This document shows positions 43,706-52,033 of a DNA stretch of 64,000 nucleotides, piece after piece. The notes beneath the pieces were generated by a model. The model saw only the letters and a program-made list of their open reading frames with translations, was not told the DNA's origin and searched no databases. Source of the DNA: Platycnemis pennipes (lineage: Eukaryota > Arthropoda > Insecta > Odonata > Platycnemididae). The translations under genes and the position numbers were made by a program. The stretch spans positions 23,701,805 through 23,765,804 of the forward strand of contig OW121856.1 of NCBI GenBank assembly GCA_933228895.1, in the 5' to 3' direction. How positions within the stretch are numbered: position 1 is the stretch's first letter; each line of letters starts with the position of its first letter.

Positions 43706-44378
43706 TTTCCTTTAAATGTAATCTAACGTTGATAGTTTCACCTCTAAAGTCAATCAGATCACCGTTCTGGTCCTTAATCTTTAAAGTAATATTAGTTATT
43801 GACTTCGTGTTCACCGGCAAATAGATGACATTGGACGGGCGCTCTACTATTTTATACCCGGGAGGTACTTCTGGAAAGAATTGATGAATAGAGTGTGCGA
43901 TTCTTTCGTTGCTATACGTACCGCCGACAATTGAGCATTCAATCACGATGGTGTTGATATGGAGAATGGATACAATATCATCCGACACATGCCAAGTATT
44001 CGGCTCTAAAGTACGCTTTGAGAATCCTAGCAGCGGTGCTATAGTCCCCTCTTGGGTAAAATCCACGGCGTATTTGCAGTAGAGATTCGCACGCAGTGTG
44101 CTGTTATTAGCAGTCAACTTAAGATCTCCATCAGCAACAATACTTTTTAAATATGATTGGATATCGTCAATTTCATAAGTTCCAGTTGGAATCTCCACCG
44201 ATTTCCCATCATCATAAAAGAATTTATTCTTCCCTTTGTATATATTAGGAATGGAATTATACGTTTCGAGGCTAATGAGGCCAATACTGTATTCTTTCTC
44301 AGAGTCCAATTCTATCTCTGGGAAGTAATTCACGCTAAGGATGGATTCCCTAGCTGTGAAGGAGAAAGTCGTCGACAT
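43695..44378 (-). CDS. Minor capsid protein (penton, single jelly-roll)
   Basis: 227 residues with an ATG start. The order of motifs SVNYFPEIELDSEKEYSIGL, ETYNSIPNIYKGKNKF, IPTGTYEIDDI and LLGFSKRTLEP, ending in a beta-rich part (NITLKIKDQNGDLIDF), fits the Polinton penton protein, which sits at the capsid vertices as pentamers. It follows the protease gene after 75 nt and precedes MCP, the usual order. Confidence 0.92.
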   Translation of the reverse strand: MSTTFSFTARESILSVNYFPEIELDSEKEYSIGLISLETYNSIPNIYKGKNKFFYDDGKSVEIPTGTYEIDDIQSYLKSIVADGDLKLTANNSTLRANLYCKYAVDFTQEGTIAPLLGFSKRTLEPNTWHVSDDIVSILHINTIVIECSIVGGTYSNERIAHSIHQFFPEVPPGYKIVERPSNVIYLPVNTKSITNITLKIKDQNGDLIDFRGETINVRLHLKENGF

Positions 44379-44453
44379 CTTTATAATAGTACTGGAGCAA
44401 TACTGATGCTTTAATCTCCTTCGATGTCGAAAGGCATACTGCGGGGAGTCCTT

Positions 44454-44843
44454 TCATAGATTCTCAGTTTTAATGCTCTTTCCGAATAGGAACCTCAAGC
44501 AAAAATGACCGCAGCGAAAAGATCTATCAGTCTGAAATCGACGCTTATTGTAAAGTATATTGCAGCCCTCAAAATATCTCATTAGTTCGAGTGGAGGTCT
44601 GAGGTTGCCATAGCTATCAAAATAATATACGAATTTATCGACCTTCCTATAAGCAACCCAATGTGTCCCCTCTCCTGCGGATCTGTCGAGATTCAAAATG
44701 GCCGCCTCATTTTTCCACGGACCACCTTTTGGCAGTCTGTCGCGCATAAATACGCCGCGAAAATTAGGAATATTTAACTCCCGAGCGAAATAACTTATAT
44801 CCACATTTGTTAAGGCCCTCCTTGGAAGATTTCTTAAAGTAAG
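44454..44843 (-). CDS. Adenain-like cysteine protease (no ATG; likely expressed by -1 frameshift)
   Basis: A C5/Ulp1-type maturation protease that would cleave capsid precursors. The triad is visible in GTHWVAYRK (His), YYFDSYGN (Asp) and RCGHFCLRF (Cys, first of the pair), with the oxyanion Gln in RRFQTD. The conserved N-terminal part (FARELNIPNFRGVFMRD) begins upstream of any ATG. The first in-frame ATG (44747) is the Met of GVFMRD and would delete about 20 conserved residues. The frame stays open back to the A9C run at 44843-44852 at the end of the PLA2/pX gene, in its -1 frame. I therefore place the coding start at the slip site. About 129 residues after the shift; a GTG start at 44804 is an alternative. 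Confidence 0.85.
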   Translation of the reverse strand, partial: LTLRNLPRRALTNVDISYFARELNIPNFRGVFMRDRLPKGGPWKNEAAILNLDRSAGEGTHWVAYRKVDKFVYYFDSYGNLRPPLELMRYFEGCNILYNKRRFQTDRSFRCGHFCLRFLFGKSIKTENL

Positions 44844-45589
44844 TTTTTTTTTAAATATAAGCCGAGGCCCTTTTTATAAGGCTTCAGAACCAAGCCTTTG
44901 CCCATGACAATATTTTCCATTTTTAAGTTGTGCCGCTTCAATTCATCCAATCGCTTTCTGGCAACATGAGCATCAGATGCAGATTTAATTACGCTCGAGA
45001 CGCCTCCTGCTAACCCACCCAGGGCCGTCAATCCCGCAAAGATTGGCATTAATGGGAGAATTCCTCCTCTCTTCGGTACTGGAATAATACGAGGAGTCGC
45101 AATATTCGACTTCCTAGTTTTTAAGTCCTTTCGTGCAGCTTTCAAAGCTACTTTAGCAACATCTTCTAATGTCTTCTTTTTGGCGGCCCCGATAGCCCGT
45201 TTTGCGTTCTTGACAACACTTCCAAAAGAACTACGACGCTTAGAATTACCAAATCCAATTTTGGATTTCACTTTCATGGCGCTTGCAACCGCTAACGAAG
45301 CAATTCTTTCACCCAATTTCGCATCTGACGATCTCACCCTTTTCCAAGCCTCTTTGGCCAAGACTTTATCAGCTTCTCGTCGTGCCACAGAGAGCTTAGA
45401 ATTTGCGTAAGCAATATCGTGTTCTCGGCATAAAGCGTCAAGTTTATTAATCCCCGTCTCCCCTCGCGCCAACCTCTCCTCAAGCTTAGTCCCAGGACCA
45501 CAGAATTGATAGCCGGGCAAATGGAGCTCCAAAGGTAATTTATCGATCACACTGTTTACTATTCCTTCTCCACGAACCTTCCGCTTCAT
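44834..45589 (-). CDS. PLA2-domain and pX-like capsid protein
   Basis: 251 residues from ATG 45589; ATG 45643 would add 18. The N-terminal third is a parvovirus-like phospholipase A2: calcium loop YQFCGPGT (27-34) and catalytic CREHDIAY with His57-Asp58. Such domains breach endosomal membranes during entry. A basic region follows (KSKIGFGNSKRRSS, AIGAAKKK, ARKDLKTRK), then a glycine-rich hydrophobic segment (GGILPLMPIFAGLTALGGLA, 175-194). This resembles the membrane-active or DNA-condensing pX/pVI-like proteins of Polintons. The C-terminal GKGLVLKPYKKGLGLYL is a typical ending. Two codons before its TAA lies the A AAA AAC slip site leading into the protease. Confidence 0.9.
   Translation of the reverse strand: MKRKVRGEGIVNSVIDKLPLELHLPGYQFCGPGTKLEERLARGETGINKLDALCREHDIAYANSKLSVARREADKVLAKEAWKRVRSSDAKLGERIASLAVASAMKVKSKIGFGNSKRRSSFGSVVKNAKRAIGAAKKKTLEDVAKVALKAARKDLKTRKSNIATPRIIPVPKRGGILPLMPIFAGLTALGGLAGGVSSVIKSASDAHVARKRLDELKRHNLKMENIVMGKGLVLKPYKKGLGLYLKKNLL
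44843..44849 (-). promoter_or_regulatory. Candidate -1 ribosomal frameshift site A AAA AAC
   Basis: In the PLA2/pX frame the codons read TTA AAA AAA AAC TTA CTT TAA. The last seven nucleotides of the A run form the canonical X XXY YYZ slippery heptamer A AAA AAC in correct phase. A -1 shift enters the protease frame, which has no stop before its end. The nine-A run could equally support polymerase slippage. I see only a weak downstream stem (around 44815-44830). Confidence 0.65.
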
Positions 45590-45672
45590 ACTGCCTGCTT
45601 CACTCGATAAAATGGGATATATATTACTTCGCAGTAATATCATCAATAGTCGCCTTTACGACTCGCCACGCG
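45590..45672. promoter_or_regulatory. Compact bidirectional promoter between PLA2/pX and ATPase
   Basis: 83 bp or less separates divergent late genes. TATATATT at 45618-45625 is symmetrical enough to act in both directions. If the longer PLA2/pX start (45643) is used, the TATA would lie in coding sequence, which is one reason to favour the start at 45589. Confidence 0.5.
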
Positions 45673-46377
45673 ATGGAGTTTATAGACCAAAATGAAAAGC
45701 TTGCAATTTCTAAACTTCCTTTCGACGATGATGATGGGAAAAGAATGAGACACGGACCCCTTCTACCAGAATTTATTCGCTGCATAGTATGCGGTCCTTC
45801 CTCCTCGGGAAAAACCAACGTAGTCTTCAATCTCATCACTGAACCAAATGGTTTGAACTTTGAAAACCTATACGTACACAGTAAATCATTATATCAACCG
45901 AAGTATGAGTTTCTTCGCAATATACTGTCAACAATTCCCGAAATTGGCTGTTTTTACTTCAAAGATGGTGATGAAGTGGTTCCAATCGAAGAAGTACGCC
46001 CCAATTCGATATTTCTCTTTGACGACATCCAGTGCGAAAACAGAAATCATAACGTACGAGTGTACTTTTCAAGTGGACGACATAAAGGAGTAGATTCTTT
46101 CTTCTTGGCCCAGTCCTACACTAAGATACCAAAACATCTCATAAGAGATAATGCTAACTTACTGGTACTTTTTAAGATGGACGACCTCAATTTGAGACAC
46201 ATATATGATGACCATGTAACTACTGATATGAGTTACAACGATTTTAAAAAATTATGTCATCTCTGCTGCAATGAAAAATACAGCTTTCTCGTTATTGATA
46301 AAGAAGCTGCAATGGACAACGGCAGATATAGAAAAGGATTTGATAAATTCATTAAATTACCATCAAAACTTCTATGA
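45673..46377 (+). CDS. FtsK/HerA-type genome-packaging ATPase
   Basis: 234 residues. It would pump the DNA genome into the capsid. Walker A is GPSSSGKT (41-48). Walker B is SIFLFDDIQ (112-120), followed by YFSSGRHKG and AQSYTKIPKHL (sensor region). The length fits Polinton and adintovirus ATPases. The last 20-odd codons lie within the right TIR, so a copy of the C-terminus exists in the left TIR on the other strand. An AATAAA at 46415-46420 ends the transcript within the TIR. Confidence 0.96.
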   Translation: MEFIDQNEKLAISKLPFDDDDGKRMRHGPLLPEFIRCIVCGPSSSGKTNVVFNLITEPNGLNFENLYVHSKSLYQPKYEFLRNILSTIPEIGCFYFKDGDEVVPIEEVRPNSIFLFDDIQCENRNHNVRVYFSSGRHKGVDSFFLAQSYTKIPKHLIRDNANLLVLFKMDDLNLRHIYDDHVTTDMSYNDFKKLCHLCCNEKYSFLVIDKEAAMDNGRYRKGFDKFIKLPSKLL

Positions 46378-47155
46378 ATGGCTAATTACCTATATCATCA
46401 CAGAATAATACGCCAATAAATGATTTTTTTCTCAATTGTTTCATTATTTCCCATCCCACATACAGGAACGAAACACATTCCACCCAGTAACACACTCTTC
46501 CCATCATGAGACAAATTACGTTCGAGCCTTTAACAGGCAGGGGAGTCCTCCAATATCCACGCGATGCCCCCCCTCCCACTTCAAAAAGAAAAAAAAAGCA
46601 AACTTTAGGATCAACCTCAATTACGTTTTCAGGCCGAGTTTACTCGTTCGGGCAGTGGGATGAGAGGCGTCACTCCCCCACCTCTAGAGAGAACGAACAA
46701 TCTTCCACCCATTACTCATCCTTTCAACGCAACGACCTAGCCTCCAAGCTATCCCACACACACACAGACGCCCTTTAACGGTCCTTACTAAAACATTCCC
46801 CACAGACCAGTGAACTGAAAAAATATATTTATTTTTCTAGGCCAAGTCCGGGACCCTCGCCACATCAAACCTCCAGACCTATCCCCAACATCCGCTCCAC
46901 CCCTCCATTTCCATTTAACAATGCGGTCCGTCCTAAAACACTCTCTCTTGTTATTTATAATTCATCGAGTGTTTTAAAACACTGCTCCACCTTCCCTCTA
47001 ACATTGAGGGCCGTCCTAAAACACGCTCCAGACCTACCACAACAACTGTTCCAGCATTTCACATCCTCCGCTTAACGTTGGGGTCCTTCATAAAACAATC
47101 GCCACCGCTAGTGTTGAAACAACGAGTGTTTTGTCTCGCCCCTATTTTCACTACT
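46313..47155 (-). repeat. Polinton right terminal inverted repeat
   Basis: The inverted copy of 31799-32642. It includes the ATPase 3' end, its polyadenylation signal, the mirrored subterminal repeats (46774-46795, 46914-46940, 46997-47023, 47072-47097) and the palindrome at 46968-46983. It ends TTTTCACTACT at 47155, next to AGCATA. Confidence 0.95.
46506..46778 (+). other. 90-codon open frame within the TIR (doubtful gene)
   Basis: ATG-initiated frame with a basic patch TSKRKKKQT and a Ser/Thr/His-rich tail. In the left TIR the extra G in the homopolymer breaks the same frame, so the two copies do not agree. No family recognised. It is probably a chance frame in regulatory sequence. Confidence 0.25.
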
Positions 47156-47161
47156 AGCATA
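47156..47161. repeat. Polinton target-site duplication, right
   Basis: AGCATA, identical to 31793-31798. Confidence 0.95.
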
Positions 47162-47364
47162 TTGTTACTTTTTTTCTAAGGTTGAAATGATATTGATTTC
47201 TTTATTTTATCTCTACTTTTATATTCTCCTCAAAGCCTCCTTCCCCATGCTATATCACTCTTATTATATAACCATCGGGAGTACCTCTAACTCTATTTTT
47301 CACCCATTTTTTCTTCCTCCATCGGCCGAATGGGCTTCTTATTCGTATTTTGTCCATAAAATAC

Positions 47365-47478
47365 GTGTGCAAAAGCCTAGTTGCACGTCAAAAGTGCAAG
47401 TGTGGTGATTTTTACCCCCTGCCATACACCCTTACTTTGGCTTGCCGGGCACTGCATAAATGCAGAAGTAGATGAATT
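47365..47478 (+). repeat. GTAGAT-tailed short repeat, copy 6
   Basis: It has CCTAGTTGCACGTCAAAAGTGC, then GTGATTTTTACCCCCTGCCATACACCC, and a tail GCAGAAGTAGATG. It is a diverged copy of the family. Confidence 0.65.
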
Positions 47479-47763
47479 TTCTTCATCCATTCTTCCTCAA
47501 TGCTACGTCGAGAAGCCCCCGGATGTGTTTAATCCGCTTTTTATGTGACTTATGTTTCGAGGCTATAATTCACCCTTTATTAACACGACTACTAATTCCG
47601 TGGCTTTATTCTCTAATGTCCTCATACAACTAGCAAGGTAAATTCATTTTACATAATAAATTGTAAATTAGTCTTATAAATATGAGTGATATGTCAGTAT
47701 TACTGTGATTATCAGATGGAGGAAAAAGTTAAACACCTAAATGTGATCTAGGACATGTTAGTG

Positions 47764-48045
47764 TGAAGGGTTGGTGTGGCGGCTAGATTACTGGCCTACC
47801 ATCCCGAGGGCCCAGATTCGGATCCCGGAACTGGAAGATTTATCGTTGCTATTCTGGTCCTTACTTGTGTATATTGTGGAGAGCACTTTCAGTCCAGTTC
47901 TCTGTCCAACGGATGGGACGCTAAGCCGAAGTCGACTAGGCGCATTTCACCTTTCCCCTTTTGCCGACGCCGGGTTCCTCTCCACTCTCTCACCATTCCC
48001 TTTAAACGCCTAACTTTACCCAGGCACCCACCTCTCTGACCTAAA
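47764..48045 (+). repeat. tRNA-derived SINE
   Basis: A tRNA-like head (GTGGCGGCTAGATTACTGGCC, then CAGATTCGGATCCCGGAAC) is followed by a body with CTGTCCAACGGATGGGACGC and a CT-rich 3' part. The body motif recurs at 54690-54870 and 57010-57310. Confidence 0.6.
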
Positions 48046-49686
48046 TGACTTCAGTTATAAGCCACCTACAAAAAATAACTATTGCAACAATAACAGAAAG
48101 AGTTACGTAAAGTACTTATTTGTAATGGGAAAATTTGACAGTTCCTTTATTAAATTAATTTTTTCACCAGTTACATAAGAAATATAGCTCCAAAAGATAA
48201 ATTATCGTGATAGAAGGCGAAGTTCTATAAAATAACGTAAGAATCAATTGGTAACATCAATGAACTCTGCATTTATTTTCGCCATTGGAAACATTTCAGA
48301 AATTTTATCATTAGATATTATTCCTTTTTAGAAGAATCTATTGAACAGGATATCAAACTTTTTGTTTCACTTGTTTTTTAATTTTTATCAAAATTTTACC
48401 CAATATGAACTCTGCATCCAATGTGATACAAACCAATTATAATGCTTTTCGTTTTTCTCATTATTACTTTTTCTTTTTTAACTTCCATTATAATATACGA
48501 CACTTTTTGAATTCTGGTTCTAGTTTTGAACTCAGTTCAAACTAGCGGCCATTTAAATGATTTCAGAAATGTGAATGTGACATAAAAAGTCACCACTAAG
48601 CCTTGCGCTTTCCATCCAAGTTCTAAATCATCCATCTATACTTACGCTCCTAATTAGTTATTTACAGTTTCTTAATGGACATCTCTTTAGGCTCCTTTTA
48701 GTCTTCTGAACGGTATTTAATAGCAATTTAAGTGTGCTTTTTGAAATGATTTTGAGAAACAGGAAGGCTAAGCTGACATATCCAGGCAATTACAACGTTC
48801 TTTTCATTTATTGTCCATTGCCCCATAGTGTCACTAATTTCTATTCCTATTCCGAAAGAAACATACGTATGCGTTAATTTACCTCATTCCACTGAGCACT
48901 CTAAGAATTAATTGTGTCGCGTGACACATAAAATTTTTTGTTCGGTTAGGTAATGAATATAAAAGTAGGAATTTCCATCAATAGCTTCTTCAGAATTATC
49001 TTTGGAAAAATACAACTCCTAAATGCTTGATAGCTTATAAAAATTAATTTTCTAACTGATGGAGCCGTATAAAAATAGTAAATAAATAGAGAAAAAATAT
49101 ATTCTCGAGGTAAATCAAGAACATCTTGCTGTGTGTTGAAAATTAAAAACTGAAGTTATGAATAATACGGTAATGGGGAATTTAATAACCAGACTAGGGA
49201 GCAATATTCCTGACTATAAAGCTAAATTATTTAATAGCCTGCAGTGAGCCAAAGAGAATAGCAAAAAAAATTCAAAGCCTCCAACTAGAGTGCCCTTAGC
49301 TTTTTTTAAGAACTGCGCGCTCAGCGCTTACATTCTGATTTTCGGACAGGCTCAACTAGTTATGCTGCTCGAACGCAAATTTTCTGCGCCTGTATGGTAA
49401 CATCTTATTTGTAAGGTCATTTTTATTATTATTGACTAATAACGATCAGCGGAGAATTGTCAAAAGCCCAGATGGTTTGAGTTTGGATCTAATAGAGTCA
49501 GCAGTGATTTCACTGCAGATTGGCTAAATTATTGGATCTTTTGTTGAATTAAGGAAACGACGAATTAAACGATCATGGTTTTATTCATCAATTTGGGCAA
49601 AATAAATTTTCAAGCTGTCAAACTGGACTGAAACAGACGTATGTTAACTGGCATAAGATACGCCCTAAAGTGCTGTAAAATATTCT
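48046..49686. other. AT-rich DNA, no gene recognised
   Basis: No open frame with a domain, no RNA gene and no clear transposon end seen. Probably intergenic or intronic. Confidence 0.5.
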
Positions 49687-49789
49687 TTGGAAACTTAAGA
49701 TGGTAGTGGTAGAAAAACACAGCCCTCCAACAACGATATATAGATAGCTGTTTGTCACTGTACCTCCCAAGTTTATTAATACTTTCTAT
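49687..49789 (+). repeat. Direct repeat, copy A
   Basis: About 102 bp starting TTGGAAACTTAAGATGGTAG and ending CTTTCTA. It is repeated at 50123-50224 with about seven differences. Confidence 0.85.
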
Positions 49790-50122
49790 AACTCTTAAAT
49801 TATGGCTATGTTTTCGGAGAAACGTAGCATTCTGATTTTATCCCGCTAAGTATTCATCTACATTTTAATGGATTTCTTGATCCAGGAAATGTATAATACA
49901 GGATACCATAGGCATCATATTTCTGTGAAATTCCTGAACAGTTAAAATATTCAATGATTCATTCTTGTGTCTTCATGAAGACTGCAGTCATCATTACTCA
50001 TGAAGTACAGCTTTCAATTACGGTATAATGCCACAAAATATTAAAATTATTTAACGTATGAACTGTACCCCAGTTTGTCACAGAAAAATACTCTTTTTGC
50101 TTTTATTTTCAAGATAACCGTT
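49790..50122. other. Spacer between direct repeats
   Basis: 333 bp of AT-rich DNA with no feature recognised. The repeats may be an unequal-exchange duplication or the ends of an unknown element. Confidence 0.4.
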
Positions 50123-50224
50123 TTGGAAACCCAAGATGGTAGTGGTAAAAAAACACAGCCCTCCAACAACGATATATAGATAGCTGTTTGTCACTGTACC
50201 TACCAAGTTTACTAATACTTTCTA
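50123..50224 (+). repeat. Direct repeat, copy B
   Basis: Second copy of 49687-49789, including the identical core CACAGCCCTCCAACAACGAT. Confidence 0.85.
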
Positions 50225-51945
50225 CATATTCCACTTCCATATAATACTCTTCTTTCTTTCCAAAATATTGGATATTTTAATAACAGAAATGAAAGTGCTA
50301 AAGGTCATTTTACGCTAATATTAAAAATGATCCAATCATATACTACTTTATTAATTTAGCTGGTCAGGGTAGGATTATAGTGTCAAATTTCATTCCAACC
50401 AAAGGATTGTTCTCAATAGAAAGGTTTATTGCGCGAAAACTGGCCAATGGACATGTATCCCTTGCCACGAAATGAACAACAAAATGGACCAAGGTCCCTT
50501 TTTAGAATCCAATTTCTGCTGATATTTTCAATAAGTTCTCCTGCAAGTGACAAAATTGGCCTTCCCTTCCCGAGAATAGCAAAAATACTATCATGAAGAA
50601 AGAATCAATTCCGTTATTATGTTCACTTGAAAGTTTTATACCAGTTCTTCTGCGAAAAAAAATCTTTCATCAGCAAAGTCCAGAATTTTAAAGTCATAGT
50701 TTGACGAACGATTTTAAAAAAGATATGCACGGAAAATTTTCGCCCGCTGCCCTGAAGGGCATAAAATATTTTTACTAGGGCAGCGTGGAATAGGTATGCT
50801 TAGGCCAAGTGGTTTTCCTCAGCTCCAGGGAAAGCGCACCTGTGGTCATTGAAAAAGGAAAGGTAGAATGGAGCCCGGGAGAGGGTGGGGGGTGAGGGAA
50901 AAGCCGATTTCGGTTCCGTTCCTGTTACGAAGGCGAGGTCGTTAAAAAAGCGGTTTCGCCGCTCGCTCGGGAAGCCCCGCTTGGCGTCGGGTCTGTTGCG
51001 GATTGCTTTCGCCGTTTGAGTATTCAGGTGGCGGACTGCGTGCCAGGGGAAGGTGAGGGCGGCCAAGTGTGTCGGCCTGGGGTGTTCCAGGCGGCGAGCA
51101 GTTTAGGGGTTCGGGAGTTCACTGCGCAGGGGTGGCGTCTACCAGCGCCAGGATATGGGGAGAAATTCCCTACAGTCGAGGCAGGGTAGGGTGATTAGGG
51201 TCGCTGCGCCCGGTGAGGCCAGCCCCTGATATTCCCGGATACGTGCAAACATGGGAAGAAGAGATTTTAATCTCACGGGTACAGCCTCTTCTATCCCAAT
51301 CAGGGCATTCTAGCACACAGCAAATCCCTCTTGTTGGCACTATTTTGGGTTAAATCCAGCCTTCATTAAGTCGGCATTTGTGAAAAATCACATATTCAAA
51401 CCATAGTTCATCCTTTTCTTACATGATGCGAGTAATTGAATGCATATAGGGACATGACACCGGTAAAACTACATGATGCCGATGCTTAGAAAAATGTTAC
51501 ATTTTTGGAATATAGGAAACCGAAATGAATAATATTTTTTAAATAAGACTCAATATCTTAATGTACCTAAGCTAGGTCATTAGCAAATTAGCTTGGAAGC
51601 CTTATGGTCAGGCACAGGTTTTTATCCCACATTAGGCATGCACCATGTAGTTTAGAATGTGCATACATCTAGCTGTTGGTGTATCTAACAGCCTATTTGT
51701 AATATTATTACCTCTATTTCTGAGGTATATTTATAGACTTAAATATTTTACTGCCGTGAAATCAAATTAGGAAATAAATACGGGTGAACAAAGAGCATAC
51801 ATGCTCATAAAACCATCGTAGTTGCTTATTGGTGTAAAGACTTTAAGTTAACTCAACTACCAATTTTTTTCGGGCTTGCTTTGTTGTTTTATGTTTTTTT
51901 TTCTAATTAGTGAAGGTCAGACGAGAATATAATTACAAACACTTT
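50225..51945. other. AT-rich DNA with a GC-rich, CpG-containing block
   Basis: 50740-51260 is sharply richer in G+C and CpG than its surroundings. It contains an 88-codon minus-strand open frame without a domain. Such an island in AT-rich DNA is compatible with a regulatory element or first-exon region of a host gene. Elsewhere in the span I see nothing. Confidence 0.35.
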
Positions 51946-52033
51946 TTATGCAACGCATTTTTGGTGTCAATTGGTCATTGTCACACACATTTCTGGTGGC
52001 TTGCGGAGTGTTTCTTAGATGTAGATGCATTTT
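51946..52033 (+). repeat. GTAGAT-tailed short repeat, copy 7
   Basis: TTGGTCATTGTCACACACATTTCTGGTGGCTTGCGGAGTG followed by TTAGATGTAGATGC. It is a shortened copy with internal deletions. Confidence 0.6.

Larger units (their letters stand above)
31799..47155. mobile_element. Complete Polinton/Maverick (adintovirus-like) element
   Basis: A self-synthesising DNA transposon and integrated virus-like genome of 15,357 bp. It begins AGTAGTGAAAATAGGGG and ends with the complement, has 844/843-bp terminal inverted repeats, and has an exact 6-bp duplication at the target. It carries the full core set of protein-primed PolB, retroviral-type integrase, packaging ATPase, adenain-like protease, and major and minor capsid proteins, plus accessory genes. 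All core catalytic motifs are present and no core frame is broken. The element should be able to make virions if expressed, but activity is inferred. Capsid genes and ATPase cluster at the right, PolB at the left. Confidence 0.97.
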
